In this document: positions 34,960 to 47,200 of the stretch, one piece after another | How positions within the stretch are numbered: the stretch's first letter is position 1 | Layout of the letters: the number at the start of each line of letters is the position of its first letter | Assembly: GCF_026914265.1 (NCBI RefSeq) | Contig: NC_069136.1 | Coordinates: 52,197,381-52,261,380, forward strand | Direction of reading: 5' to 3' | DNA from: Mya arenaria | Taxonomy: Eukaryota > Mollusca > Bivalvia > Myida > Myidae | Length of the DNA stretch: 64,000 nt | The notes under the pieces: model-generated | What the model saw: only the letters and a program-made list of their open reading frames with translations | The model's database searches: none | Told to the model about the DNA's origin: nothing | Program-made: the position numbers and the translations under genes

Positions 34960-35469
34960 GTATGTTATACCAGGATAAGCTGCTTATTTGCAGTGTGCAG
35001 TATAACCTACTTATGCCCCATAGCCCAAAGCATCCATTTTGTCCTATTTCGTAGTCAGTATGCATAGTATTCAGTTACAGGTTAAATGCTAAAAAAATTG
35101 TTTTGTATATGGATGAATATCATTCATCCGTTAACAGGTCTCTTCCCTTTAATTATTAAGCAAACCAGGGGAATACCATGGTACATTATTGGATGTTGTC
35201 AATCATCATTGGCACATTTATGAATTTTATAAACATATGAAAGTATTTATGTCTTTGTTTGATATTAATTAGATGTATATTTAGACCAATGACGTCAGAG
35301 CCAATTGTCTTATCGTCTTAAATCATGTGACCGAAACTTTAAACCATGTGACTAATATCAGCCAATCAAGGCACTCCTATTTCATCACTCTTTGTTCAGA
35401 TTCAAAGCGGAACCACGCTAAAATGTTTGGAAAAATTTCCGTTATTTTTGCACATTTTTCTACCGCTTA

Positions 35470-36475
35470 TTGGATTTATTTTATACGATGAGGCCGAAGC
35501 AGTCAGCTTCGTCAACTAAGGCATCATGTTCGTGCTGCCATGCTTCACCTGCTCCAACTAACAAGTCAGCCACAAGTACAAGTGGCCATCCAGTTGAGGT
35601 GCCACCTCGAAAGAAATCCCGACAGCAGATTTCCCATGAGGTTGCCACAAGAAAAACCGTGGGTCACAGGCGCGCCAACACTACCGGTAGTGGCCAGTCC
35701 AGTGTTTCCCATACAAATCATGTGGAGCACCTGGAAGGTAGTACACATGGGCAAATGGATCCTGAGGCACCTGCTGTCCACCCCATACCACTCAACAATT
35801 TCGTGTCAATATCCTGGGATGACAGCGATGATTCTGGTAGTGATCTGTCTTCCGAAGAAGATTGTACTTTGGATGGTCCCATAGCCCACCACGCTCAGGA
35901 CATTAGTAATGGCCTCCAATTTGTGAATCCTATTTCTACACCGATTGTTGTGCAAGTAAAAAAAGTCCATCCAGAGGAAGATTATACAAAATAGATTTGT
36001 TGACTTTGCGTTGTTATTGCCACTCCAACATTGTGGTCCAACAGCAAATTCACCTTACAATTTGATAGGTTTTCACAAGTCAGTCTTGTTCCATCTCATA
36101 GGCCTAAGAAGATCACATCTATCTATTTTCACCATTTTGTAGCCATATATGCCACACATTACCCTCATATAACCCCTGCATTAATGAAATATGCTGAAAT
36201 TGTCAGGGACCTTGCCCAAAAACATGGTCTGTTATGAGAACATCAGGTCATTCCTTGGGATAGGTTACACAGAGTTTTGGGTAATGGTCACAACCCAAGC
36301 TCATCTGACAGGTCAAACCGGTCCTTTCCATCAGGCCCGAGTCCCTCCGCTGGACAACCCAAGCAATTTCAATGGCAACAAAATCGGTTTCTTAAGAATA
36401 CCTGTTGGATATTCAATCTGGCAGCGTTCCTTGTGGCGGTTTATTAGCTGTCCAGATATGGAAAAATAACTTTAA
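35470..36475 (+). mobile_element. Fossil DIRS-like retroelement gag fragment (broken)
   Basis: An open segment at 35470-35994 encodes a Ser/Thr-rich N-terminal region with an acidic patch (SWDDSDDSGSD). It is followed at about 36031-36470 by pieces resembling the conserved C-terminal part of gag-like proteins of DIRS-type (tyrosine-recombinase) retroelements in invertebrates, such as TPALMKYAEIVRDLAQKHG. No reverse transcriptase, recombinase or terminal repeats were found in view. It is broken with several breaks, a moderately old fossil. Confidence 0.45.
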
Positions 36476-36692
36476 ACTTATGGCACTCTAGAATAAATGC
36501 CCTTAATTCAATTCAAACACATGTTGTTATTATTTCCATACATAGTGAAACCAGGTTGTCCATTACTCCGGAAACAATAGAACATAAAATTCTTCGATGT
36601 TGGAACTCCTTGTTTATCTACTGACATAGGTTTCTTCTTGGCCAGAAATACCATATAGTCCAGCATGGTTAATTTATTAATGTTTATTTCAG

Positions 36693-36960
36693 CTTGAAGG
36701 TGAGAATATGGAGCGACTACTTTCTTCATCCCAAATGTCTACACCAAGGTTGATTGCCATCAGTAAAGAGGAAAAAATCGTGAACATGGCTATTGTGTGT
36801 GACACTATCTTACAATCCCCTGGATACAGCGGACACAGCCGAGGCCATGCTGATAATGCTGGGAGTGTATTATCTTACAGACTTAGAGTATCCAAAGGCT
36901 TATTAACAGGTTCTGGGATTATTGCAACAGGCAATTGTACAACAACAATTTGAGGGTCAC
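36693..36960 (+). pseudogene. Second exon-like segment, unidentified
   Basis: Follows an acceptor (TGTTTATTTCAG). The open frame reads LEGENMERLLSSSQMSTPRL and EEKIVNMAIVCDTILQ. Farther on, a different frame gives TAEAMLIMLGVYYLTDLEYP, which looks like the better coding match there, so there is probably a frame change. It could belong with the exon at 34861-34959 in one decayed gene. No function assigned. Confidence 0.35.
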
Positions 36961-37099
36961 AAAACATCTGGTTTCGTGCAGTTTTGAAACTGTTGATTGA
37001 AGATATTGAGAAATGAGATTGAATTAAAATATATCATGTGAAATTTAAGTCCTCATAATCTAGTCTTAATGGGGTACATTGATAGATGATATATATTGT

Positions 37100-37545
37100 T
37101 TTTTTCAAGTACTGACAAACTTTTCACACGTTCAAGTCAGCTTTTGACATGGTTAAGGCTAACCAAGAAGTGATTAATCTTTTATAACACAAACAGTTAA
37201 TATGTGATTCATTTCTAAAGATTTTTCTAAAATAAATAAAGTCTCTAGTCTGAAAGCCATAATCTGTGAATTACATCAGACGGACCAGCAATTTAAAGAA
37301 AAACTATTACAAGTTGAATGTGATTGTAAGTTAGAATAAATGTTCCAGCTGAGATATTAAACTTGAGGCTGGGCAGTTGAAGCGTGCTGAAAAGTCAGCA
37401 AATAATTATAAAAGAAAGTACGAGTGAAATGTCCGACGTACAAACAAACAGACCAGATATGTACTATTTTGTTTTTTATTATTAAGTACCGATAAACTTT
37501 TGACCCGTTCCAAGTCAGCTTTTGACATGGTTGAAAGCTACTGCA
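37100..37545 (+). repeat. Dispersed repeat R1, copies 2 and 3
   Basis: A long copy (about 37100-37440) and a short third copy (about 37484-37540) repeat TTTTGACATGGTT and neighbouring words of the family at 34430-34760. The transposase-like fragment starts at the end of the last copy. Confidence 0.7.
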
Positions 37546-38058
37546 GCAACAACTGCCGGTGGCATTCAGGCCAGATTCGTGTGTGAATGGGACGTTTACA
37601 GAGAAGCAATGCAAGACGCCATGACTCTTATGTACTGGCTAGTGGAGGATGAGAGTCCAAACAACATAAAATTTGAGTCCCTGGTTGCTACTATCAAGGG
37701 CCTACGTCTTGATATTCTGAAGATGCTGTGTCAAGGTGAGAACGCAAAGTATACTAGTAATGACTTTATCAACAAAACAGTGGTTATGTTTTGGAACGTT
37801 ATATTAAGGAACATTATTGATGATGTGAAACAGTCACCCCTCTACTCAGTAATGATCAACAAGACGACTGACATCGCCACGCACAGCCAGCTGGTAATTT
37901 ACATTCACTACCTCCACCCTGCTAAAAGCAGGACAGTGTTCTGTTCCAAGTCCTAGTGAACAACGGGATGTTAAATACCATCCGGGCAGCAGAAGTGGAA
38001 TCAATGTTCTGGTGGAAGGGCTTGATGCCAACAGGGACAACTAACATCAGGCTCTTTG
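37522..38058 (+). pseudogene. ZNF862-like hAT-derived transposase fragment
   Basis: The frame 37522-37956 reads AMTLMYWLVEDESPN, FESLVATIKGL, CQGENAKYTS and SPLYSVMINKTTDIATHSQL. This pattern matches the start of the catalytic RNase H-like region in hAT-derived proteins of the ZNF862/KIAA1586 type (SxMxDExTDxxxxxQL, with Asn where Asp is usual). The match continues in another frame (FQVLVNNGMLNTI) to about 38058, so there is a frameshift, and it then stops abruptly before the G tract. It is truncated at both ends: a domesticated or dead transposase fragment. The Asp-to-Asn change in the DxTTD block argues against activity. Confidence 0.6.
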
Positions 38059-38116
38059 AACTGATTTTTTTGTGTATGTAAAAATGCTGAGGGCTATTCC
38101 ATTGAAACATATAACC

Positions 38117-38118
<2 letters not shown>

Positions 38119-38150
<32 letters not shown>
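38119..38150 (+). repeat. Homopolymer G32
   Basis: Thirty-two G follow CCCC. The Pro-rich minus-strand ORF across it is an artefact. Confidence 0.9.
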
Positions 38151-38152
<2 letters not shown>

Positions 38153-39050
38153 GACGGCAATTTTTTTCATCATATATGGTAGGGAGTCGTTTTCACTAAT
38201 TTGCACCTGTAGGTGGTTGCCAAATTGTGAAATTTGCTTCTGATGGGGGGGTATCGAAATTTAAAAATTAAATCGCATATGACGTAAGGGTGAAAATCCC
38301 TTCAGACTGATTGAACAGTTAATTCGTGTTACCTCCCTTGAATTGTTTATATTTTGTGGAATACTTCCGTTTTATTCCTTGATAGCAACTTTTCAATATA
38401 CCATAATCCTTTGCGGCATAGGAACTTCTGGTTTCTTTTCGGGTTGAAGGTTACACACCACCATTGTTTTTCCATATATATAATTAAATGTAAAATTATA
38501 ATTTTTAGACAACATTTAAAGGCATTTCGAGCGAATGCAGGCTATGATAACCACATATATTCTTAAAGTACAAGCTTTAAATTACATTTTAAGCCAATAA
38601 AAAAGGGGGGTCAAGTTATTCCTAAGAAAAATCACTCCACTTGAAAAACAAACTCTAAAAATTGCACCGTCCGCCATGACAGTTCTTCCAAAATGACCTT
38701 TCAACTATAGGGCAGTGGTTTATGCTTTAATAGTCGTAATAGTTAGAGCATAATAAGCATATGTTTTGGTTGCCTATCTTTCGGTTGTATCTCTAAGTAC
38801 GCTGAACGTCAGGTCGGTGACCCGTCAGGTCGGTGACCCCGTCAGGTCGGTGACCCCGTTAGGTCGGTGACCACTAAATAGCGTAAACAAGTACATCGAT
38901 CAAATTAGGACGGCGAAACGTGTCCTCGAGCAATATAAATTAGGTAAACGACCCGATCCATCAAATTTAATAGTTTTGTTATGACAGTGTTAACATTCCA
39001 ACCGCCGTTCGAGGGTGGCCAAGACGCTATTTAACCCGGCCGATTTCGCA
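38151..39050. other. Spacer with a 17-bp minisatellite
   Basis: AGGTCGGTGAC starts at 38811, 38827, 38844 and 38861 (four copies, spacing 16-17 bp). The base composition becomes richer in CG words from about 38880, which may mark the edge of the fossil element that follows. No gene recognised. Confidence 0.5.
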
Positions 39051-39094
39051 GTGTTGATCATTAAAAAAATCGTAATTTTATATTGAGAAGAGTG

Positions 39095-39307
39095 CGGAAT
39101 TTGTTATAAGGACGTCAAATTTTATTTTATAAATACTTGTCAATGCACTAACTTAGTGTGTCAGGATTGTTTCTCACAATTAAAAAGATGTCCTTTTTGT
39201 ATGAAAAATTTTAATTGGGATTTACCACCACCAGTCTCAACTGCATTGCCATTAACGTTTTCAACTGTTCCAGTTTTCAATTTGTTTTTAGCCGGACATT
39301 TCTGATT
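39095..39307 (+). other. RING-finger-like ORF in the Polinton fossil
   Basis: Cysteine spacing (CGIC, then CQCTNLVCQDC, then CPFC) fits a RING-type zinc-binding domain followed by a hydrophobic C-terminal tail. RING proteins occur in several large DNA viruses and in some adintoviruses. Listed as a fossil part. Confidence 0.45.
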
Positions 39308-39752
39308 TAAGGGCGATTATTCCACCCGCTGGATATTTCCCATCAACTTTACTCGATCGATCAAATTCTCTGCGAGCGAAAAGAAACTGGAATCATTGGT
39401 TCGATTTTTATCATGGATTAAGCATAATGAGACCACACATCACGCAACTATTTAATCATGATGAAATACACAGGATTTTAAGGACAGGGTCTTTTCAAGA
39501 TGTGACTGAAGCTGGCGTTTGCCAAGACAGACAAATCGCTAGAAACTTCGTGCGAAGACAGTTGAACACATTTATGAATTCTATGTCCTAATTATCTTGA
39601 TGTTTTATACCTATGATGCTCTTTTATACCCGAGTTGATAATATTATAGAGCTTGTAAACTTATTACACGAAACTATAATAACAGTGACTGGTTCTGATG
39701 TGAAATATTTACTACTATATAATACCGGTCGACGGTATACTTTTTAAACAAA

Positions 39753-39995
39753 ATGAAACTACCCTTCTCGAAAGCAAAATATTTGTCACTCGGAAAGTCA
39801 ATTAAATGTCGGATTTGTGATAATTGTGATAAAATTCCAAGACAAATAGACGAGATAATCGGATGTAAACAATGTCTTCATTGTTTTCGTGTATGCAACG
39901 TTTGTGTGAAATATTTATCTGTTGAAACTTGTTTGTTATGTTCCGAGAAGAAACGCACAAATAATATAGACCTTGTTAATCCAATGTGGTTGTAA
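39753..39995 (+). other. Second cysteine-rich ORF (80 aa) in the Polinton fossil
   Basis: Reads KCRICDNCDKIP, GCKQCLHCFRVCNVC and TCLLCSEKK, giving about a dozen Cys in paired spacing, again RING- or zinc-ribbon-like. Basic N-terminus. Function unknown. Confidence 0.45.
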
Positions 39996-40786
39996 CGAAT
40001 TTTTCAGAATGTGGAATATAATTATTAACAGTCGAAATGAAATTGAGCAGTGATAATGTCTCCGGGCCATCCATCTAGTTTGAAATTATAATATAATATA
40101 TATTATCAGTAAGGATAAAAAACCCGAGGAGTATACACCCAGCCAAAGGTAACTGTTTTAATTATTAAATACTAATATTTTGTTCATTTCTTTAATTCCA
40201 AAGCACGCAAAACTGAATTGGCGCCAATGGTCTGTGATATCCGAAATAAGGTGCACTTTTACGTTCTGTTGAAACGTTTATTTTGTCACAAATCCGTAAC
40301 CAATTTACCCAAGTTTGCTCGCTTTCTGAGTAAGCGAGACTTTACTTAATTGAATCCGATCGAAGAACACTATTTTATAAACCACTATTTCACTCCATTT
40401 CAGTGTTAAAATAACGATTTAGCTATTTGTTTACATTTTAGGTGACCTATTTTCAAGGACCGTTCGCTGTTTGACTACCGATGACGATACTATATTACAT
40501 ATAGTAAGCCGAGAACCGAACGTTAAAATGTAGGTCGATATAATATTCTAAGCGCGTAAAACAGAAACAGGTTACACCTCATTTGACCTCAATACAATAA
40601 TAAACACCACCAACAATACTATGAATGAGTTTTAGCCTAGTTCTCACGTATGTAAATTCCTGAGCAATGAAGTGTTAACATGACCACGCTGGTAGCTTTA
40701 CTATCGTTCACCGCTGTTAGTTAGTTATCTGTTGTACGTTGTATCTCATTCAAGTTTAACATCAACTGTCTGACAAACCCCGACGA

Positions 40787-41514
40787 TTGCTAGTAGGCGG
40801 CATGAAGGCCAAACAAATGTTGCTAGCCACGCCGCTGTTACGATGGTACATCAACCACGGTCTCGTAGTGAGCAAAATATATCAGGTGGTCGAGTTTCAG
40901 GAGCAACGTTGTTTTAAAGAGTTTGAGCGCGAGGTGAGTGAGGCACGACGACAGGGGGACGCGGATCCAGACACGGCCATTATCGCCGAGACCAGTAAGT
41001 GATAGGTAACTCCAGCTACGGCTCGCTAATCATGGATAAAACCAAGCATAGCGGCGTCCAATACGTTCAAGGCGAAAACGAAACATGTCTGCAAGTCAAC
41101 GACCCTCGCTTCAGCAAACTAGAGTGTTTAGACCAAGAAGAACAGTACTATGAAATTGAGATGTCCAAACGAAAAATAAAGCTGGACTTGCCGATTCAGT
41201 TGGGATATTTTATTCTCCAGTACGCTAAGCTTCGCATGCTGGAGTTTTATTACGATTTTATGGACGTCTACGTCGACCGCCGGGACTTCGAATACTGCGA
41301 GATGGACACGGACAGCGCCTACATGGCCATATCCGGAAAAACGTTGGAAGAGGTGATCAAACCCGACATGCTGGAAAAGTATAAATTCGGATTGTGGTAC
41401 ACGGTACGTGTCAGATACCGACATGAGATAAAAAGAAATTGGAGACCAAAAGCGCGGTCATTCGTCGATTGGTGTCACCGAGAGACAGCAAAGACGGTTA
41501 TTAAACAAACATAG
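40787..41514 (+). other. Type B DNA polymerase pieces in the Polinton fossil
   Basis: Contains GNSSYGSLIMDKTKH, the conserved palm-region block, and YCEMDTDSAYMA, the DTDS metal-binding motif C of family B polymerases. The spacing matches Polinton-type protein-primed polymerases. It is partial: the exonuclease part is not seen. Confidence 0.75.
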
Positions 41515-41565
41515 CGATATATTGCCGTTAGTGTTAAAACCGGTGGTGAGCATGTTAAAGAAAGC

Positions 41566-41997
41566 ATGACCAGCGAAAAGTATATCTACGTTCAAAGCGA
41601 CGACAGCGACACCTTTTTCTCGGAAAACTCAACAGCCGATTTTAAAATTCAGTTAAAGGTACCTTTGTGTTTGGAGGGTACCTGGAAAATAGCCCTTGTC
41701 GATTTCAACGCAACAGAAAAAAGCAAATCGAAAGCAGACACCGGACTTTACGTGTATTCGGATATTTGCGGGGAAAGCTTGGTGAAGGGCGAAGAAAGGC
41801 CTCTGTTAAAGCCTCTGGAAAAAACCAAAAAGAGCCAATGGGATTACGTGTTAGATAGTCCTTACTACGTACCAGTGAGACGAAAAGAAATTAGAGAATT
41901 CAGGATCTATATAAGGCAAGACGATGGGACGGATTCGCCAGATTTAATAAAACCAGTGCGGTTAACGCTTCACTTAAAACGCTATCCTTTTTACTGA
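41566..41997 (+). other. Penton-like minor capsid ORF (143 aa) in the Polinton fossil
   Basis: The N-terminal pattern YVQSDDSDTFFSENSTADF, followed by LEGTWKIALVDF, is the usual opening of short single-jelly-roll minor capsid (penton) proteins in Polintons/adintoviruses. Its position just before the basic ORF and protease fits. The assignment is from pattern memory and should be treated as likely, not certain. Confidence 0.55.
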
Positions 41998-42004
41998 AAA
42001 AAAA

Positions 42005-42403
42005 ATGAAATTATATGTGCCGAATCAGCAAAAGTGGGTGGACTTTTTTTATCGCGTTAGCAGCGGTAAAACGTCGTTAAATCAAACGGGAGGTGGACGG
42101 CATTTGTCGGTGATACCCGTGGAATACGCGACAGTAAATGACGACAAGACCTACCCTTTAAATGCGGTTTTACTGGCTGAGCAAACCATGGCGAGAGCCA
42201 AATCTGAGCTCGAAAGAAATGTTATAAAACAAGGCGCTGTCGTGGAAAACCTTCAGTCTTCCGCTAGCAGTTCACGGCGCGGGATCAAACGCAAGCGAAG
42301 ACCGGCTAATTTACTGTTTAAACGACGAAAGAAGGACGTCAAGGAGCGTAGTAAAGATAAATCAGGAAACAGAAAGAAGGACATATTCGAAATAAGAAAA
42401 TAA
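42005..42403 (+). other. Lys/Arg-rich ORF (132 aa) in the Polinton fossil
   Basis: Basic C-terminal half (GIKRKRRPANLLFKRRKKD). Similar small basic proteins, likely virion core or DNA-binding, lie beside capsid genes in this group. Function inferred only. Confidence 0.45.
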
Positions 42404-42411
42404 TTAAAAAA

Positions 42412-42636
42412 ATGTCTGTGTTTAATGGAAAGGCTCCAAGTGCCAATGGTGTTTATTTTAGGCAATGGCTTAATGGTCACGCGAAAACATTTACATATAA
42501 TCATATCCAAATACAAAGCAATGACTCGAGCATATGCGGACTCTATGCCATTTTATTTTTGCACCAAAGGCGTATTGGATATAGCATGACGGAGTTTGTT
42601 AATAGATTTGATCCTACAGACTTTCGACATCCTTAA
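42412..42636 (+). other. Adenovirus-type cysteine protease C-terminal piece in the Polinton fossil
   Basis: Contains QSNDSSICGLYAILFLHQRR, the Cys-containing block of adenain/Ulp1-like maturation proteases found in Polintons. It is shorter than a full protease. Confidence 0.5.
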
Positions 42637-42640
42637 ATAA

Positions 42641-44203
42641 CAATAGTGGCGTCAGTACTCAACTCAGGAAGGGGTGATGGGAATGACTCAAATACGTTTA
42701 ATTAAGGCTCGGAGTTCAGATGACGTCATCCACTTTCTGCCATCAATGTATGTGTCCAAAGTGACCCACTTGTAGTAAAAGCACCACTTTAAATTTAGTT
42801 AAGCATTATATATATATATATATATATAAAGGAACAGAAAGAACCAGCTTTCTGCATAAGCTACAGTAAATGTGCATGCATTCATCAAATCAGATTTAAA
42901 TGAATGATTACTTTGATTAAGGCATTAATAGGAATGTTTAGATATTTTCCAATATAGTGGGAATAACAAGTAACAGGTTTCATTGTAATCAAATGAACAT
43001 AGATAAACAATGAAATGGAGGAAAATACATTTTATTATATGCTTTCTGGTGCTTTAGTGATTTATCAGTTGAAAAATATTTTTCACTGTTTTGAAATTTT
43101 AGTCTGCTCGCACTTTAAAATCAAACGCTGTCTTCAAAGACAATTTGGCGCAGTGTTTTGGAAAAACTACCGGTACAATAAAGTGTCATTTTAAATCTTT
43201 TTAAGGCATATAATATATTTTTTATTTGTTTCAGTGTAAGATCGCCATATATTTCAACTTGTGAACACTCAAAAGAATTTATTTTACTTTTACCTTAGGT
43301 GCTAATTTGTGAAATATATATTAGATCTTACACTGCAACAAACAATTTAATCCTCTATTTCAGTGCCATCTTGTTAAAAGGAATATCAGCAAAGTTTTGA
43401 TTTAACATTATAAATAATGTACCTCTGACATATAAGCTTTGAATACACAATATGGTGCTATAAAAACCTCATACATAAGTCTACTATTGCAAATTCTTCT
43501 TCAATCTTACTATAATATAACACATAATAAAAGTTAATGAACATATATTTTAAAAGAGTAGAACAACAACCATCAATGGTACAAATTCAAAGGTATGGTA
43601 AGAGTTTTGATATTGACCCCAATGTATTCGCAATGCAATCATCATATGAATCACTTCCATAAAATGTTTATATTGTAAATTTTCAAATATTATCATGTTA
43701 AGACTTGAATTTGTAAGATACTTCACAAAATGGCCAAAAAGTTGTTTCATTAATAAATAATTTGTGTTGAAGTTGGACTTCTTTAATTATCACCATAAAA
43801 CACTAAACACTTGATTATTCACAAAAGCAAGAGTGCTTAAAGAGAAATGCCAAGCTTGTCTGTTGTTTTTCAATCAAAAAAGGGGCATTATCAATAAATA
43901 GTAAAGTCAGGGTTATGAGACCTGATATACATTTGCAATTATCTTTAACATGAGTACCAAGTTTCATTTGGATATCAGGAATATAGCCTAAGGCTATGAC
44001 CAACTCAGATGAAACCACTGAGGCTAAAATGTAAAAAAATGAAAAAAATGCACAGAAACGATTTTTTCCTATTTGTGTTGTTTGCTATATGCTGTGTGTG
44101 GAAAAATAGTATTGAAAAATCCAACGGTGTAAAATGTGATTTTGGGGGTAAAAGGCAATCCGAAGTATGTAATCCATCTTCTAACACTTGAAATTGAGTA
44201 TTC
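42641..44203. other. Intergenic, with AT microsatellite and one dispersed repeat
   Basis: A (TA)n tract lies at about 42807-42828. 43865-44040 is a copy of the AAGGGGCATAAC intron repeat family (TACCAAGTTTCATTTGGATAT present). The rest is AT-rich and presumably contains the BLZF1 3' UTR; several minus-strand AATAAA candidates exist (for example the complement at 43221-43226) but none can be chosen. Confidence 0.5.
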
Positions 44204-47200
44204 TTACACAATCCTGATATCTCCCTTACACTTACAGCACACATTCATGGTGAGGTTATCAAAGTTGGTACTCGGGTGGAACCGGTCCACCGCACACCCA
44301 GTGGGGGCTTGCAGCTGGTAAGTCTGGGTCGTGAGGTACCGGAAATCCTCGGGCCGCATCTCACGGGACAGGAGCTGAAAGAAAGTTAGAAGTAGAAGAT
44401 TGCTTTGGTGATATGGTATTTGATATGTAGATTGACAGTAGTATCTTATTTTCCTTTTTTTTATACAACTGATAACACTTATAAACCTACCACTTACATG
44501 TTGTTGCACCTGAGGAGTTAAATCAATACATAGCATATTTAAGTATGAATTTTACAACACACATTCTACACATACCTGGATGATACATTACTCAAAGTTA
44601 ACAGGAATGCCGTGGGGCTAAACCCAACGCTTGTCTTCGTTTTCAGTTGAAAAAAGGCATAACTTGACAATTATTTGAATCAGAGTTGTAGGCCTTGATT
44701 GACATGAGTGTATTGTGTCTAGCAAGTTTTGTACCAAGTTTCAGTTTTGAAGTTCTGGCCAATTTAAAAAATTCAGACCGCAGACCACTAAAAGGCCATG
44801 ATAGTACATAAACTTCTTTTCTTCAAAAAACAGAAAAGCAAAAATAATACACTCACAAAGTAGCATTCCCATTCTTTTATATCTACAGAATTAAAGCTAT
44901 ATCTATTTCCACAATGAGAGCACTTACCTGTTTTGCATGTGATTCTGCCTGAGTGAGATAATCATGCCAGTCTGTATCCATGTTACTATTTATAGTTGAG
45001 GTCACATGACTGGGCAGGAGGCGGTACTTGATGGCCTCGGTAAGGTGCTGATTGGTAGATGCAAGTTGAATGTTGTTTCCGCCTGCTAGAAGGCGTGGTC
45101 CACAGTTGTGAGAGTTGAACGGGTCAAAGGCTTCTTGTACCTGCTGTAAACCTCTGTAAAATTGAATTATAATGTTCTTTATTAACATTACTCAAAACAA
45201 ATTTAGTTTTGGAATTTCTTTTAGTCTAGTATTAGGCTTTAATTAATAGTTTGTTTGGCATTTCCTGACCTAAATACAAAAAATGCCTGCTTAAATACAC
45301 AACATGATCAAAATGCCCAATTGACTCATTAAAGTGATTCTAAAATAAACATTAATACAGCGTTATTTCTTTACACTTCTACGTTATAATTTAAAAGACA
45401 AAACAAGCTGGGTGATGAGTAACTTTTGTCTGACAAATATTTTTTGTGTGTACATTGAAGGCTTGTGATAATCTTGACAACTGTTTTATTACCGGTAAGT
45501 ATCGTAAAGATTTGCCCGTAGCTGGTGCCTCTCGTTCAGCAGCTTCTCAATGGCAATCTGACACTCATGAAGCTGTGTGGCATAGAACGCCTTGGAGGCT
45601 GCCACCTCATCCGACATCACCCTGAAGGTAAAAATCACACACTTTTCATAGGCTGCTCATTCTCTAAGGGCACATATTTTAACTATACACCATACTCGGT
45701 ATGATACAGGCCATTGTCAAAGTGTATAACCATGATGTCATATTATATACTTCGTATGTTTGTTAGGTAGATACATGGGTCAGTGACTGAATCAATTATT
45801 AAAGTCTGACTTACATAGAAACATTTAATTTTTAAACAGAAGAGTTTGACAACAAATTCAAGGACCAATATCATATTATGGTTCCTCATAAAAATGAAAT
45901 AAGCTCTGATACTTGCCATTTAATGCAGTGACAAGTTAAAAGATAAGACATTCTTCTTAATATAAATCTTACTCTTTAAAAACAATAAAATATTATCCTC
46001 TATGAAAGAATGTTTTGTAATCATTGAAGAATGGTGTTAAAATAATTTTCTGAATAAAGCTTTAAAGGTCTTAAACTCCCTATTAAAACAAGCACTTAAA
46101 ACATATATACATTTTTTATAAAAATTACCATCTGACTATGAAAACAGTAGGGTCAGTGCCATTTCCGTAGGTAGGGTCAGGTAACCTGAACCAAATGTAT
46201 ATATTTTTTTAAGCCATTCTTCTATGATATTCTATAGCTGTACAGCACCTACCTGCATGCGAGGTACTTGCTTCGCCACATATCTGCCTGTATGGAGATC
46301 TGGTCAAGATGCTCATAGTCATCACTGATCTTCCTGGTAAAGTCACCAAGCTCAACCGACATCAGCGCCTTGTCCCTGGTTAAACAGAGAGTATTCTTAA
46401 AACATCTAATAATAAGCCATTAAATAAATTTTCTAAATGTTTTCCTAGATAAACTGCATTAAGTGTAAGGATGATACAGCCTTTCACTAAAACGACCTTA
46501 ATTGGTGGACTATACAGTTTAGTTATATTTTTTTTAATTTATGTCACATTGTCTGCAATCTAGGCCATATCAGCAATGAGCCATATTGTTTGATGAACTT
46601 TTCCTACATGACATGGTAATTATATGTACAAAGTCAAAAGTTCTAAATAATTGTGTATAAGGTGACAGTCAATCTTATTGATTGAATTTATTGGTGCCAA
46701 TGGTGATTGCCGGAGGGGAGCCTGGGATGATTATTTGAATGAAATAACGTTGCAAAAGCAATTAAGGACACTCATGTACATGTATTTATGTACCTGGTGA
46801 GTCTCTCCACCCGGTGCTGCAAGTCCTCCCCTACTGATGCCACCAACAATTTCTTCAACTCCTGATTCACCTGAAACAACCATGTAACATTTAAGTTAGA
46901 TTATCACTTTAATGGCTTAAGTAGAAATGCAAAGCAGAAACAACAAAGTGAAAGAGAGGTCTTAAAAACCCCATTTCACCTTCAAATTTTAATGCTTATG
47001 TTGAATGCTATGTCACTTTTGCCAAAGACATATCATTTCTTTACTGGACTACATGTACATAAAGCTTGGCTTTGAAAATAAACAAAGCAAAAAATAGTTA
47101 TGATCCCATGCAACTGCAACGTGGCTGTATTTGATTTTTGGGCTCGAAATTCAAATTAGAGTCAATTAAAAGCTCACCTGCAATTGGACCTCAAGCTGAT

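Larger units (their letters stand above)
39050..42640 (+). mobile_element. Fossil Polinton/Maverick (adintovirus-like) element, partial and broken
   Basis: All recognisable pieces read on the plus strand in one block: RING-like ORFs, protein-primed type B DNA polymerase fragments, a penton-like minor capsid ORF, a Lys/Arg-rich ORF and an adenovirus-type cysteine protease fragment. That set and its compact spacing are characteristic of Polintons/adintoviruses. Only a subset of the usual genes was recognised and no terminal inverted repeats were found, so both ends are approximate. It is broken with several breaks, yet several ORFs are still open, suggesting a middle-aged rather than very ancient insertion. 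Confidence 0.7.
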
